Source: Pempheris klunzingeri (lineage: Eukaryota; Chordata; Actinopteri; Acropomatiformes; Pempheridae). Taken from it: a stretch of DNA of 64,000 bases. The first letter of the stretch is position 1; the number at the start of each line of letters is the position of its first letter. The stretch spans positions 10,492,501 to 10,556,500 of the forward strand of contig NC_092016.1 of assembly GCF_042242105.1 (NCBI RefSeq). Reading direction: 5' to 3'. A program made the translations under genes and the position numbers. Below the pieces are notes generated by a model that had not been told where the DNA came from, did no database searches, and saw nothing but the letters and a program-made list of their open reading frames with translations. This document shows positions 11,129 to 29,420 of this stretch, piece after piece.

Positions 11129-13408
11129 TTATGCAGAGTGCAAGGGGATGACAAATTTGCACCCAAAAGGAGACCGATACTTGATTCCCACCTCCTGGAA
11201 CACCTGGCGAGGGATACCTATGTCACACAGGTAAACCCTGCCAGCACCCTCGGCCAGGGGAAGGGGGAGGCAAAGAGAGAGGGACCATTTGGCTTCGACT
11301 GCCTGCCCCTGTCCACTACCAGGAGGGTCTAAGCTGAGAACTGGTGCTCGGTTCTGGTTAGCCCAGTCTGCTGCCGCTCGGTACCAAGGCTGATCCATCA
11401 GGAATGTGTTCTCGTGACAGTCCAGGCAGTTAATGATTAGGTCCACTGGCGTGTCTGGAAGGTCTGTGAAGTCAGAAAATAAAGAAAAATCTCAAGGTAT
11501 AGCTTTTTTTACCTGACCTAATATACCTATGACCTAAAGTAAAAAAATAAAAGGTAGAAAAATATGCCCACCTTTGATACTTGACACCTGTTTGCCAACA
11601 GTCTTGTTGAAAAGTGTGAGCTCACTGGTGACCGAGTCAATCATCTTCACAAAATTGGGTAGAAACAGGATGACCTCCACCTCATGATTGGCCAGCTGAC
11701 GACCACAGCTGATGCCCTGGGCTCCCTGAACATGAGGGCCACACAGCAAAGCCACTGTGGGACGCTGGTGTAAATTTTTTGGAGTGAATCTGGAAGAAAC
11801 ATGGAAAGAAAATAAGTTGCTTTCCTGAATTTTGTAAACTCATATTTGGCATATAAAACAGTAAAATTCCTAAGTATCAGTTTCTAATCTACAGTATCTA
11901 ATATTTAAATAAATGAGCAAGACATTACATAATCATGTAAATATGTAAAGAAAAAATATGTAATATGTAAATGTGAAATGTCATCATGCTTCTTCTCTGA
12001 TTATTTAAGGTTGGCTTATTTGATCAGTATTGGACATTTTTTGGCACAACTGATAATGTGCTTTGCTAAAAACACTAAGCCACTATAATCAGTCACTACT
12101 TTCTATGAAAAATTAACACTATACTGGCGAGAGGTTACTAGAGGATACTAGGTGAGCAGTCAATAAATTACAAGTAGGACTCGACTGTCATTTAGCTGAG
12201 GCTGTTTTCATCTGTGCTTAGAAACAATCAGTGCATGATTACCGGTTGGGCCCACCCAGCAATGTAAGTGCCATCTGACTGGCACACACTCCAGTCATCT
12301 CAAGTCTTCGCTCCAGTGAGAGACCATAACGTTCAGCGACTGACAGCAGACGCTTGTGTAGCTCATAGGATACGCTGGGTACAACAAGCCCAGAGTCTGT
12401 ATGGAAAAAAAAGGACAAAGGTATATACCAGTCTACTTTAGATCATTTGCCTTCACTACCATTTATTTCATTACAATGTGAAACACTTACCAGTGCAGTA
12501 CTCTTTGGCCCCAGGCTGCGGTACAGTAATCTGTCTGTACACAATAGGTTTTGCCTCCAGGATGTTTTCGTCATGACGGTACCTTGAGGGCGTCTGCTCT
12601 TGAGGCGTACCTCGTGACCTTGCACCATTTCGGCGCTCTGATATGTCGATTTCTGAGAAAACTGCTGCTTTGTCAAAAAGAGCCAAGTTTCCTTCAAAAT
12701 CAAAGTCTGTATCCAGCCCGTCATCCATACCATCCCCAAAACACTCGTCGTCTCTGTGCTTCATCTGACCATTTTTCACCCCGTTCTTTTTGGGTGTTGC
12801 TTGGTTTGACCCTCGACTACTAGATGACCCTGATAAGGAAAATACATAGTAAATCTCAACATAGCTACAATCTGAAATAGACTTTTTGTAAATGAGTTGC
12901 ACATTGTACTTACAGGAGTTGTGTCTTCGGCGGAATCCTTTTGGCTGGCCTGGTACATCCAGGTGACGCTCTCCATAGCTTTTAGAGCAGTGCTGAGGGG
13001 AGTTAAGTTTCTCCACAGATCTGGGATCAGCCTTTGGGACTGAAACTGGGGCACTACTTATCTTTGTAGATGCAGAAGAGCTATTCCTTGCATTGCCATT
13101 TCTGATGTCTAAAATCTTTAATTCCTTTATGTCAATGGCACTGCAGAAAAGGGGGGAAGAGCAACAGGAAAAAACAATCGCTATGAATCAACTCCATCTG
13201 TGAGAAACACCCATGGGAGAAGACAATTTGTGGCTGAGCTTTACCTGAATGTGACTTCGGGCACAGGGCACTTGACTCCATTATGGAAAGGCTGTCTTAA
13301 GGAGATGGTTTGGCTGGACTGGTCCACAGACACCACCTCTCCTTGATAGACCCCCAGTGTTGGCCCACAGTTAATTGACACCAAACTACCCAACCAATCC
13401 GCAGCCAT
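11129..13408 (-). CDS. edc3: edc3, enhancer of mRNA decapping 3 (complete CDS)
   Basis: Edc3 is a P-body scaffold that binds the Dcp1/Dcp2 decapping complex and DDX6 and promotes 5'-3' mRNA decay. Six coding exons join in phase: 13245-13408, 12914-13140, 12491-12829, 12243-12396, 11572-11789 and 11129-11463, giving 478 residues (human 508). The LSm domain is at the N-terminus (MAADWLGSLVSINCG...). A basic RRRHNSWSSSSR segment is near residue 130. The FDF motif (DTDFDFEGNLALFDKAAVF) has its FDF at residues 173-175. The YjeF_N domain fills roughly residues 265-478, including VALLCGPHVQGAQGISCGR and the C-terminus SPFGCKFVIPLHSA. The start ATG lies just after a good acceptor at 13411. A donor at 13646 marks non-coding exon 1. 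All key regions are present; nothing looks broken. Confidence 0.97.
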
Positions 13409-13645
13409 GACTATACAAAGATAAAAAATATATAAGTTAATTAAACGTTACTTGTCAAAGACGCGTTGTAGTAACCAGTAAACTTTCTGACAGCAGGACA
13501 TCAGAAATAGTCCTTGCTTGATGTTACCGAATAGTTATGCTAACTGACTAGCCTTAGCGTCGGCCTGTTATCTGGCTAAGTTACTATTTAACGTTGATTT
13601 CAGGACGCTGTATTTCCTCAAACATCTGGCTTTAAAGTGTTGTAC

Positions 13646-13800
13646 CTTTCCGGAATCAATGCGAAGCACACTTTTTTTTCAAAAACACAAATGAATAAGG
13701 AAGCTAAGTGCTGAAAGAAAAATGTTCCTCCTTGCTAGCTTTTAGCTTCTTGAATAGTCAATAGCTGTTGCTGCTGTTGACGTCTGGATGACTACTTCCG
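13646..13800 (-). promoter_or_regulatory. edc3 non-coding exon 1 and promoter
   Basis: On the minus strand GAAAG followed by gtacaac gives a donor at 13646. Upstream, 13780-13815 carries two tandem CTTCCGG-type ETS motifs on the plus strand (acttccggcttccggttg), common at TATA-less housekeeping promoters. Transcription start is inferred near 13740-13790. Confidence 0.5.
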
Positions 13801-14870
13801 GCTTCCGGTTGCTTCCAACAATAAAATATTTTTCAAGATAAGAGCTTAACTGTGAAACATTTGTACCCAGTGGTGAAATCTGACACACTACGATTTCTGG
13901 TGGTTATCAGACATTTATGCTGTTTAATGTTTTATTTTGCTTAATTTCAAATGCTGTGTCACATGTAACACTTTTGACAATCTGATCATAATCTGTGATG
14001 TACAATATTTTTGAAAGACAGCATCGAAAAACTGACCAGCACATGCTGGTACAATTTAGATTTAGTCAGCAGCGTGCAATTTTTCACACTGAGCTGTTGA
14101 GTATTAGCATGCTTATATTGGCATGATACCATATGACAGTTGATCACATGCTTGCTTATCCTTAGAGCTAAAATAAAATAATTAAAAAATAATAAAAATA
14201 AATAATAAAAAATACCTATCAAAGAATATAATTTTAAAGCATTTTTTCCTCTGTGCGTGCCTTAAGACATTCATTACAACCCTTGACACATTTGCTGTCA
14301 TAAATAATTCACCATGGGTAAGGTATGTGTGTTATTTTCTCAATCTGGGTGATGTTCTTAACAGCTCATGTCAGCCGAGCTCGTCAGCAGACTGAGTGAG
14401 ATCATGTGGAGACTATCCCAGAAGTGTTGGCACATGACACACCCACCCCACTGCATCCTGTGTACAGAGGTTACCATAGATACTCAGTTCAAGGGCTGTA
14501 CACTGAAAAGCTTGCAATCAAAGCTGTGTGAGGCTTACAAACAGGTCAAATGAGCTGGGACAGGAAAGTGGAGAGAATGGAGAGAGTTTCTGCAGCGAGG
14601 TACCTCAGACTGTCTTTCTTATTAATCACATTTTTATACATTTGATCAGACATATTTGTATTTAGTTATGAAAAAGGAAGTAATCAAGAAATCTCTAATA
14701 TGAGCAAATGATTCTGTAGATCACAAGCTCACTGTAATAATCATACAGTGTTAAAACTAGTTGTTTACCATCAAGCAAGCAGTGGAACTATCAAGACACA
14801 TGATCCAAGAATAGCCCCACTCCTCGAGCTGCCACCTTTGTGTGAAAATCTATCCCTGTTGCCTGGGCAG
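13801..14870. other. edc3 to coiled-coil gene interval; 5' UTR of the coiled-coil gene expected here
   Basis: Contains an A/T-rich simple stretch (14165-14215). A 61-codon frame from 14368 has a plausible ATG but no good donor. The next gene on the plus strand must begin in or before this interval, so one or more of its untranslated exons probably lie here. I cannot place them. Confidence 0.4.
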
Positions 14871-14872
14871 AC

Positions 14873-21999
<7,127 letters not shown>

Positions 22000-22245
22000 G
22001 CTGTTTTGATAAGACTATACATAGACCAGTCATTACAGGGTGCTTCACCAGCCAACTTTGTGCCTTATAGCTTATAGTGTGTGTTCATTTTATGCAAATG
22101 AAATGTCAGGACTAACTTACTACAGCAGTTTAATGATGTGATTCAAGGAAACACTTAGGGGAGGCTTTTTAACTATTAGGAAAAGGATTGTGATGTTATT
22201 GTATACAGTCTAACAGAGTACATCTATAAAGCAGAAAATAGTGTT

Positions 22246-22251
22246 AATAAA
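22246..22251 (+). terminator. poly(A) signal of the coiled-coil gene
   Basis: AATAAA 247 bases after the TGA stop at 21997-21999; the only good signal close downstream. Confidence 0.75.
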
Positions 22252-22282
22252 AGTCAACAAGCTACCTCAGGCAAAAGGGTGT

Positions 22283-22288
22283 TTTATT
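22283..22288 (-). terminator. poly(A) signal of the synaptotagmin-like gene
   Basis: TTTATT on the plus strand reads AATAAA on the minus strand, about 600 bases beyond the TAG stop at 22884-22886. It faces the coiled-coil gene's signal at 22246 with 31 bases between. Confidence 0.6.
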
Positions 22289-22883
22289 TATATGACATGA
22301 TATGGTTCTTCACATCACTTGTACATTCAGAACCTACAGCCAACAAGATATTTTAAACTTATCTTTTAAAAAATGTGAATGTACAGATGTACATGAGAGT
22401 ATATAGAAAATACATTTGTGTGTATTACATGGTACACATTCAATGAATGACAAAGTGCATTTTAGTCACAGGGACTATATTACACAGGTCAGTTACATGT
22501 TGCCATGTTTTTGATTTGTTCACTGAGAGGCCAAATGGATTGATAAATTATCCAAAATTGTACAAGATCCATTTAGAAAGTCTGTTCAAAGGTGGACTAT
22601 TGTTCCAAAAGTCTTTTCTCTCATGGGAGAATTCACAGGTTGATACATTTAAATAAGGCCATTGTATAAAGTTTATTGCTGAGTGTCCATATATCCATCC
22701 ATTAGATGTGCAGCGTCAGTAAACACATCGTTTGATGTGTGAAGTGAAACATAAGCTGTGTGCACTTCATGGTAAAGATGACCTATAACAGCATATTTTG
22801 GATGCCAGCTGAGTTCATACAGTGCGCCAAGTCCACTGGTCACAACAATTTGTTTCAGCACACACACACAGCGTGTCAGAGCT

Positions 22884-25800
22884 CTATGGAGGCTCTGGTT
22901 GTACAGTGTGCCACCGTGCCTGCTCCACCTGCAGGCTGCACATATCTCTCCAGTGAGCACGTCCTGCATCTGCTGCTGCTGCACCGATTTGGACTCGACC
23001 GAGAACTTTATCCTCTGAAAGGACTTGATTCTGTTATGTAAAAAAGGAGCGGGAACATGGAATTCATAAGGTAGTTACAACACACGAAAGTCATGAAATG
23101 AATTTCATTCTGTGATGGATTGAGCTCCCAAAACAATCTTTACCTGCATGATTATGAACTCGAGCATGAGGGGCAGCTGGCTGATGTCTCCTGGAGGCAG
23201 GTCAAACAGGAAAGAAGTATTCCACACAGTGCAGGACCCTCCTTTAGTTTCTCTGCTGCTGATCACAACTCCATCATGATGCAGATTGATTTTCACCTTG
23301 TATTCTGAACACAAACATACACAGTGTGAACAACTCTATGGTAGTATAAACATTAAACATGAAGATTCAGATTAAGCTGGAGAAGGGGAAGCACTGACTT
23401 TCCCACTGTTTGCAATGGTAGGACAACACTGCAAAGTATAACTGCAAATCAAATGTAGTACTAACTTGGGTAAATCACAAAACTGAAAAACAGGCTTTTG
23501 TATGTATTCAGGGGTCACACTTTTCAGAAGGTGAAACTATTGAAAAACACACACAAGACCATCTATGCACACTGTCCAGGTACATAAACTGGATAAAAAT
23601 TTGAAAATAAAATGATACCAAAGATTTTTTTACAGTCCTCATACCACCTTTCCCCCTGTAAATACAATATAAGCTATAATAAAGTAAAACATGGAGCTAC
23701 AAAGCATAAAATAAATATTTTCCCCTGTCCTTATCCATAGTAATACAGTTCTGTCCACTCTCTGTAGTCTACTGTCAACACTGTCAGAATCTGGTATCAG
23801 ATTATCCTCAGATTTATGTGACATACTGTACATGAAACAGATATCATAAAATCTAATGGCCCTGTATGTAGGGTATGCTTGTCTGCAATAAAAAAAAAAA
23901 TAGTGCCTAGACAGGCTAATGCAAACAAAGATTAGATCTGTCAGAACAGAGATCCAGCGGAGATTGAAACATTTTCCAGAGGATTGTGAATAGTGAAGGA
24001 TTAAACTACAATGTCATTAAAAAAAAGGGATGATCTCCTGCTGCACTCCGGCCCTGTAAGACATCATTTAATCCCCTAAACATTAAAAGCAAACATAGGG
24101 AATTACTTTACCTCTGCCCCTGTGAGGCAAAAGTTAGTTTTGCCCACGCATGCTTTCATGATGCATGGTGTCCTTATGGGAGTTATATCCAATTCCAGTG
24201 ACATTAAATGCTGCTTTTACCTGCTGCTGCCAGCTTGTTAACCAGGTTGTTGAGGTTATCTGCTCTGAGGACCGTGGCTTTGACGCAGTGAGCCAGAGTC
24301 TGATACTGAAGCAAAATGAAGATCTGTGGAGGACAGCTAAGCGCCTTAGACATCAGCACGTTCTGTGACACCACGCTCTGCAGTCGAAGGGTAAAAGGTC
24401 AAAGAGCAGAGAGAGAAACCTCACTCAGCAAGAAACACAGCATGAGGTATTTGCTTTTTAGTGCACAAAAATCACAGCAAACAGAAGCAACACAGCAAAA
24501 CAAAAATCAAACAAAATATTGATTTTTGGCCCTTTGCTTGTTTCAACACACAATTTCAACTGATTACCTCCATTTACCTCCTAGAAACTGGGCACAGCAG
24601 GACACTATTTTCCTCAGGCCCCCTGATCCACAGGGACAACAAATTCCTCAGGCTCACAGTTACTGTTATATTCAGAGCTTGAATGTTCATTCTTGATCTT
24701 GGAAACCAAGATCATATAATATATGGTTTAAATTTAAACTGAAGTGCCAAACTTGCTCAAAAGGGGGTTGAAAACCAAACACATTAATCTGGCCACACAT
24801 GTATGCATCTTAACAATAAAGTCAGCACCTGCTAACAGATATTAAGTCCATAGACCAGTACCTTTTTTCGCTTCCACTTGCTTGACTTCAGCTCTTTCAT
24901 GAAGTGAAATGGATGCTCTGCTGTCCAGTCTCTTCCTCCACATTCAGCCTCCAGTTCACCCAGTGTGGTGCCCATCAGGCTGGGAAGTTCCTGTGTGTAT
25001 ATGGTTATTCTCAGTACGCATCTTTGGAGCTCCCTCACAGAGCTCACCTTCAAAAGCAGCACCAGGCTGTGTGTCTCAGGGCTGAGGCTGCTCTGGCCAG
25101 ATGCTTGTATGGGACACGGGTACAGAGGCGGCAGACTGCCCAGCACAGACAAGTCCTCCAGTCTGTGGGGTGTCCCTGTGAGGCTGAGGACTGTGACTGC
25201 CAGGGTTTGCTGCTCTGGAGAGAAGGCCATAGTGAAATGGAGGCAGGGTCTTGGTGATATTGGCTGTTGGCAGCTGATACTGGAGCCACAGCTCAGTGGA
25301 GTCAGCGGGATTGGTTCTTCAGGCATAGACGGAGACGCAGCACTGGGGCTCGTAAGCCTGCTGTGTTCACTATAAGATATACTATCTCCAGACACCGTGC
25401 AGCGCCTCTGCAGAGCTTTACATGTTTTGGACAACAGTCCCAGTTTGGGAAATGAAGGCAGGGAAGCATGACTTTGATCTATGGGTTTATAAAGGGGTGA
25501 TGAAAGTGGTGGTGTGCTCAGGCGCCGCAGGGAAAAATAAGACTTTGGCTGCGTCCGTTCAGAGGCAGACCGATTAGAGAATTGCAGAGAGGTAATTTCA
25601 TCCTCTGAAAAGGCAGGGCTGGTGAAAGTGGAGGGGTAGTCCAGTATATCTCCCTCCAGCTCCTCATAATGCTGTCTAGATGCTGTCGTCGCTGCTGAGG
25701 GTGGCGGGCTCTGGGCAAAGGTCACAGGCTCGGTCGGAGCTAGTGTTGACATCACGGGATCTTTGTCTGTCACTGGACATGTCCCTGACATGTCCCTCCA

Positions 25801-26323
25801 GCACAGAAAACATCCCAGGACCAAACACAGACAAAAGATTATCAGTCCAACCAAAAGAAGAATTTGGAGGTGAACTGCAGACATAAGAGAGAACAATTAA
25901 ATCAAACAGATGGCAGCAGTTTGCGAACTGTTGAAATTTATCCTCATGGATCCCCTGGATTACACAACAAGTATGTACTATTTTACCAGAATTGCCTGAT
26001 AGCATAGTCCCAGTAAAGTTAAGGGACTGGCTCTCTTTTTAAATCTGTTTTAAAACAGTATTGACTATATGTACTTTAAAGACATTACTGGTCATGGACA
26101 GGAGGAATTATTATTAAAGTAAATATAGGCATGTGGGTATTGTGTGTGTGTGTGTGAACCCATCCTTTAAGACCATACCTTCTAGTTGTTTGGTGAAAAG
26201 GACCTGCACCAGAAGCCAGAAGAAGAGTATGACCATGATGCCCTCAATCATACCCTTACAGCAGAAGAGCAGCACAGACTGCCACAGAGGCTGACCTGGG
26301 TACTCTTCATCGTGGTAGGGCAT
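22884..26323 (-). CDS. synaptotagmin-like tandem-C2 membrane protein
   Basis: Five exons join in phase: 26179-26323, 24862-25874, 24221-24377, 23144-23304 and 22884-23030, giving 540 residues. Two adjacent hydrophobic segments lie near the N-terminus (about 26-43 and 51-73), the second followed by a Cys/Trp-rich juxtamembrane stretch. A Ser/Pro-rich linker (about 75-255) follows, then two C2-like domains (about 258-375 and 387-530). The last has the synaptotagmin C2B signature LGRVQIG...HWRDM...QARWHTVQP. The expected clusters of Ca2+-binding aspartates are missing in both C2 domains, so a calcium-independent trafficking or membrane-tethering role is inferred. One 1013-bp exon carries the second hydrophobic segment, the linker and the first C2; most synaptotagmin genes are more finely split. 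I do not recognise a specific SYT number. The family call rests on architecture and the C2B end. Confidence 0.8.
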
Positions 26324-29300
26324 GGTGCCAATTGTGTGCTTGAGGGTTTGTCGTAGACTATTTTAAAACATCCACAAGTACAAGCCCGGAAGTCCCAGTA
26401 AAGTAGATCATTTGCCGGACTTATGAAAACACATTCTGGCTTTCAGTCCTGGACATATCTCCCCACGCAATTCTGCTCCACGGGATCAAGCAAAGCCATT
26501 GTTTTGAGTGCCACGTCACAGAAGCACTAAAATCCCTGCATCCCTCACAGGGTTTAGGTCTGAGCAACAAAATGAGTAACAAATTCAGCACAGTAGATGA
26601 TATCCCCAGATTTCATTAAAAAAATATTTATCATATAGGATGTACCTCCGTGCAGAAGTTATAATCAAACAATCTTTAGCAGCTGTGGATGTGTTTTCCT
26701 GTTCAATGCTGAAAAATCATCCTGATGTTCCGACTTGGCTCAGAGTGTATTCCAGTCTTTGCCCCAGGGCAGTGATCTTGTCATCTGCAGGGTGACTTGA
26801 ACAGTATTATTCCTCCCTGACAGGCAGGGCCGTGGGCGGAGATATCCACCTCATAATACCTCTTAATTTTGCCTGAAGCATCTTTCCTCTACAGTGTTCC
26901 AGATGCCAATCCAGCAGTGTCACTATAGAATAACTATCCCAACAGTAATTCCTACAACCCATCCCCCGCCATCATCCTCTGACCCCTGAGCTCTTATCTC
27001 CATTAGTGCAGCCTCTGCTGCTGAGTTCAGGAATTAAATCTCAATGGTCTTTCTGTGCTTCCTCTGCCATAAACGCATGTAGATTTTAACTTGATAAACA
27101 TATTGTGATGTAAAATACTTGTGTTGTACAAATTCTGTTTGTCACCAAAGTTGCAATCTACTGATTGGTCTTAAGTGACCACAAAATCCAGGACAGGATT
27201 TTTTTTAAAAGGAACTTCTTAATTGTTTTCAGATTCAGGTTCCAGGTTAAAAGATAGTAAGAACAGAAACGTCAATGTGATGATCAAGGACTGATTAACG
27301 TGTGTGTTTATGGATGAACCCTGAACTTTAAATGGTGTGTGTCCTCCGCAAAAGGCAGAAATACCACCCCCATCTGGCCACGGACTTGTGCATTCTTGTC
27401 CTTTTATATGTACTTTGTTGTGATGGAGTAAATATTTAGATCACTGACTTAAGTAAAAGTAGCAACAATGAAATAAAGGAGACTCAATTACAAGTAACAG
27501 TACTGCATGCAAGTAAAAGTACACAGGTATCATTAGCAAAATGTTCTTAAAATATCAAAAGTACAACAAGTAAAAAGTAAAATTGGGACATCAAGTACTC
27601 ATAATACTCATAATGCAGAAGTGTGTGAGTGTTGGTATTATTGATGCAAGGATGTGTAACTAGTATCTTAATATTGTAGTTATAGCCATGATGGAGCCAA
27701 TTAGTTCAATCTATAATAAAGCATCATACTGATCATACATAAACTAATCATGTGTTTTCTGTGTAAAATCTTAGTTCATAGTGTAAATACATACATAGTG
27801 TAAAGCACGCTGTAACCTGGGTTTTAGAAAGTCCTAAATTAATTAGTTCATTCTCGACTTTGGGATCAAAGTCAGTGCTGTCGCTGATGAAGACTGTGAG
27901 ATGCAGTTGAAAGCTGCAAAAACGGCTTAAAGAGTGATTGGACTTTGTGGTGAAATTCTTGGTACACATGGCAGATAATGTTACTCACTTATTAGGGATT
28001 TGTTCAAGCCGAAACACAACTGCAAAAAGACTACTTTACATTTTGAAATAAATGCTAAATCATATGCCTGCCAAGTGAATTATCATAACAGCTAACATTC
28101 TGAGGAATATTATATTCAACTTATCTACACAAAGGTAAAAGCACTGAGGGGTGCACAAAAGTAACACTGACTTTGTGTACAAAAAACAAAACAAAAAAAA
28201 CTACCAACTTCCTACAGCACACAAGATTGTTTTATTCCTCATGGCCACATGTCCAAGAAAAATATGTTAATCAAAGACCAAAACAGAGTTAAACATCAAG
28301 CATTTTTTTTAACAGTTGTCAAGTTCACAGTGACATTTGTTTGCAATGATATGTCTACCTGATTGTCCACATACAGTATGTGTATCAAAAGATTGGTTAA
28401 ATCAACACATGCTGCGTTAAGTATTGCATATTTCTCTAGAAGAGTGAGGTAGCACTGTTTCAGTGTTCACTTGTGAAAAGCTTGAGGTCATTGGCGATAC
28501 ATTCTCTGCGTTTATACAAATACAACACAGCAATACATTATGAGATACAGTTTAACAGCCATGAGTCCACTGATGGGACATTCCTGAGTCCAGAAGAAAT
28601 TAACAAGAAACCCATACGGGAAGTCAGTTGAGGTAATTTTTTTTTCATCATTTCTATCTACATAAACCTTGTCTCTCACATTTTGGCTTTGATTCACAGC
28701 TGACATGAAATAAATGTTTTTATAATTCTGAGGTCGAGCCAAATGATTAAATAAAAAATAAAAAAGTAAAATAACACACAATGCAAACATAAACAAAAAA
28801 AATCCAACAAACCTGCAACCAATCTCCATTAAATTCTATTTGATTCCTTAGGGGAGACAACATTTCTGTGGAAACCGATAGTGTACATTATCCCTGAAAT
28901 CTGCTATGAAAAGTATAAACTATGATCTTTCACTCAAGTTTAACCAAATGTTTACCCAGAGGGATACAAAATGGCTTCAGTAAAGTAATTACAGACTGGA
29001 GCTATGACATTGAGGTAAGGCTTTTTGGTCTTCAGCAGCTGCACTTTTCTTCCACACTGTTCTACTATGGAAAAAAGGCAGCTACAGAACGGTTTGATAA
29101 TTAGCTATAAATGGTGACACCCAAAAAGACTTAGACTTAGAATTGGTTCTCACTGCTCAGATGAGCTCTAGACACTTCTGAACAATCATTGTAAAGCCCT
29201 TTAGACATGAATGCAGCTACATTTAAAAAAGATTATAACAGGCACTAAAGGTAAACTGTGATCTGATGCGTTTGAGGTCAAACATCAATATTCTCCTGAA

Positions 29301-29420
29301 AGCATTTTACACTATCAAAGCAATGGAATAAAAAACTGATTTGCTTTATGAATTGCAGCTGTTTTCCCCTAGAATTCTTGTCTGACAAGACAACTGAACT
29401 GAACAGATTTGAAATTAGCC
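26324..29420. other. interval between syt-like gene 5' end and arid3b stop, including arid3b 3' UTR
   Basis: The left part is the 5' flank of the synaptotagmin-like gene. The hAT-like repeat copy occupies about 27418-27830. The right part, from about 28215 to 29420, is best read as the arid3b 3' UTR ending at a minus-strand AATAAA (TTTATT at 28231-28236). No coding exon is supported. Confidence 0.5.
27418..27830 (-). repeat. hAT-like MITE family copy, reverse orientation
   Basis: Contains 'taagtaaaagtagcaac', 'aattacaagtaacag' and 'gcaagtaaaagtac' followed by 'tctataataaagcatcat' and 'aaactaatcatgtg'. These are the reverse-strand counterparts of blocks seen in the family represented at 4796-5461. 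Ends are worn and no target duplication is clear. Confidence 0.55.

Noticed and set aside
14368-14553. Possible upstream first coding exon of the coiled-coil gene
   Set aside because: The ATG is plausible, but the frame ends in a stop and no donor keeps phase into the exon at 14871, so it was not included.
22673-22984. Alternative C-terminal frame for the syt-like gene ending MDTQQ
   Set aside because: The phase from the preceding exon gives NQVLSEDKVLGRVQIG...HWRDM, the recognisable C2B end, stopping at 22884. The longer frame is out of phase.
24904-25375. Plus-strand frames of 117 and 136 codons
   Set aside because: Antisense shadows of the 1013-bp syt-like exon, without start context or splice signals of their own.
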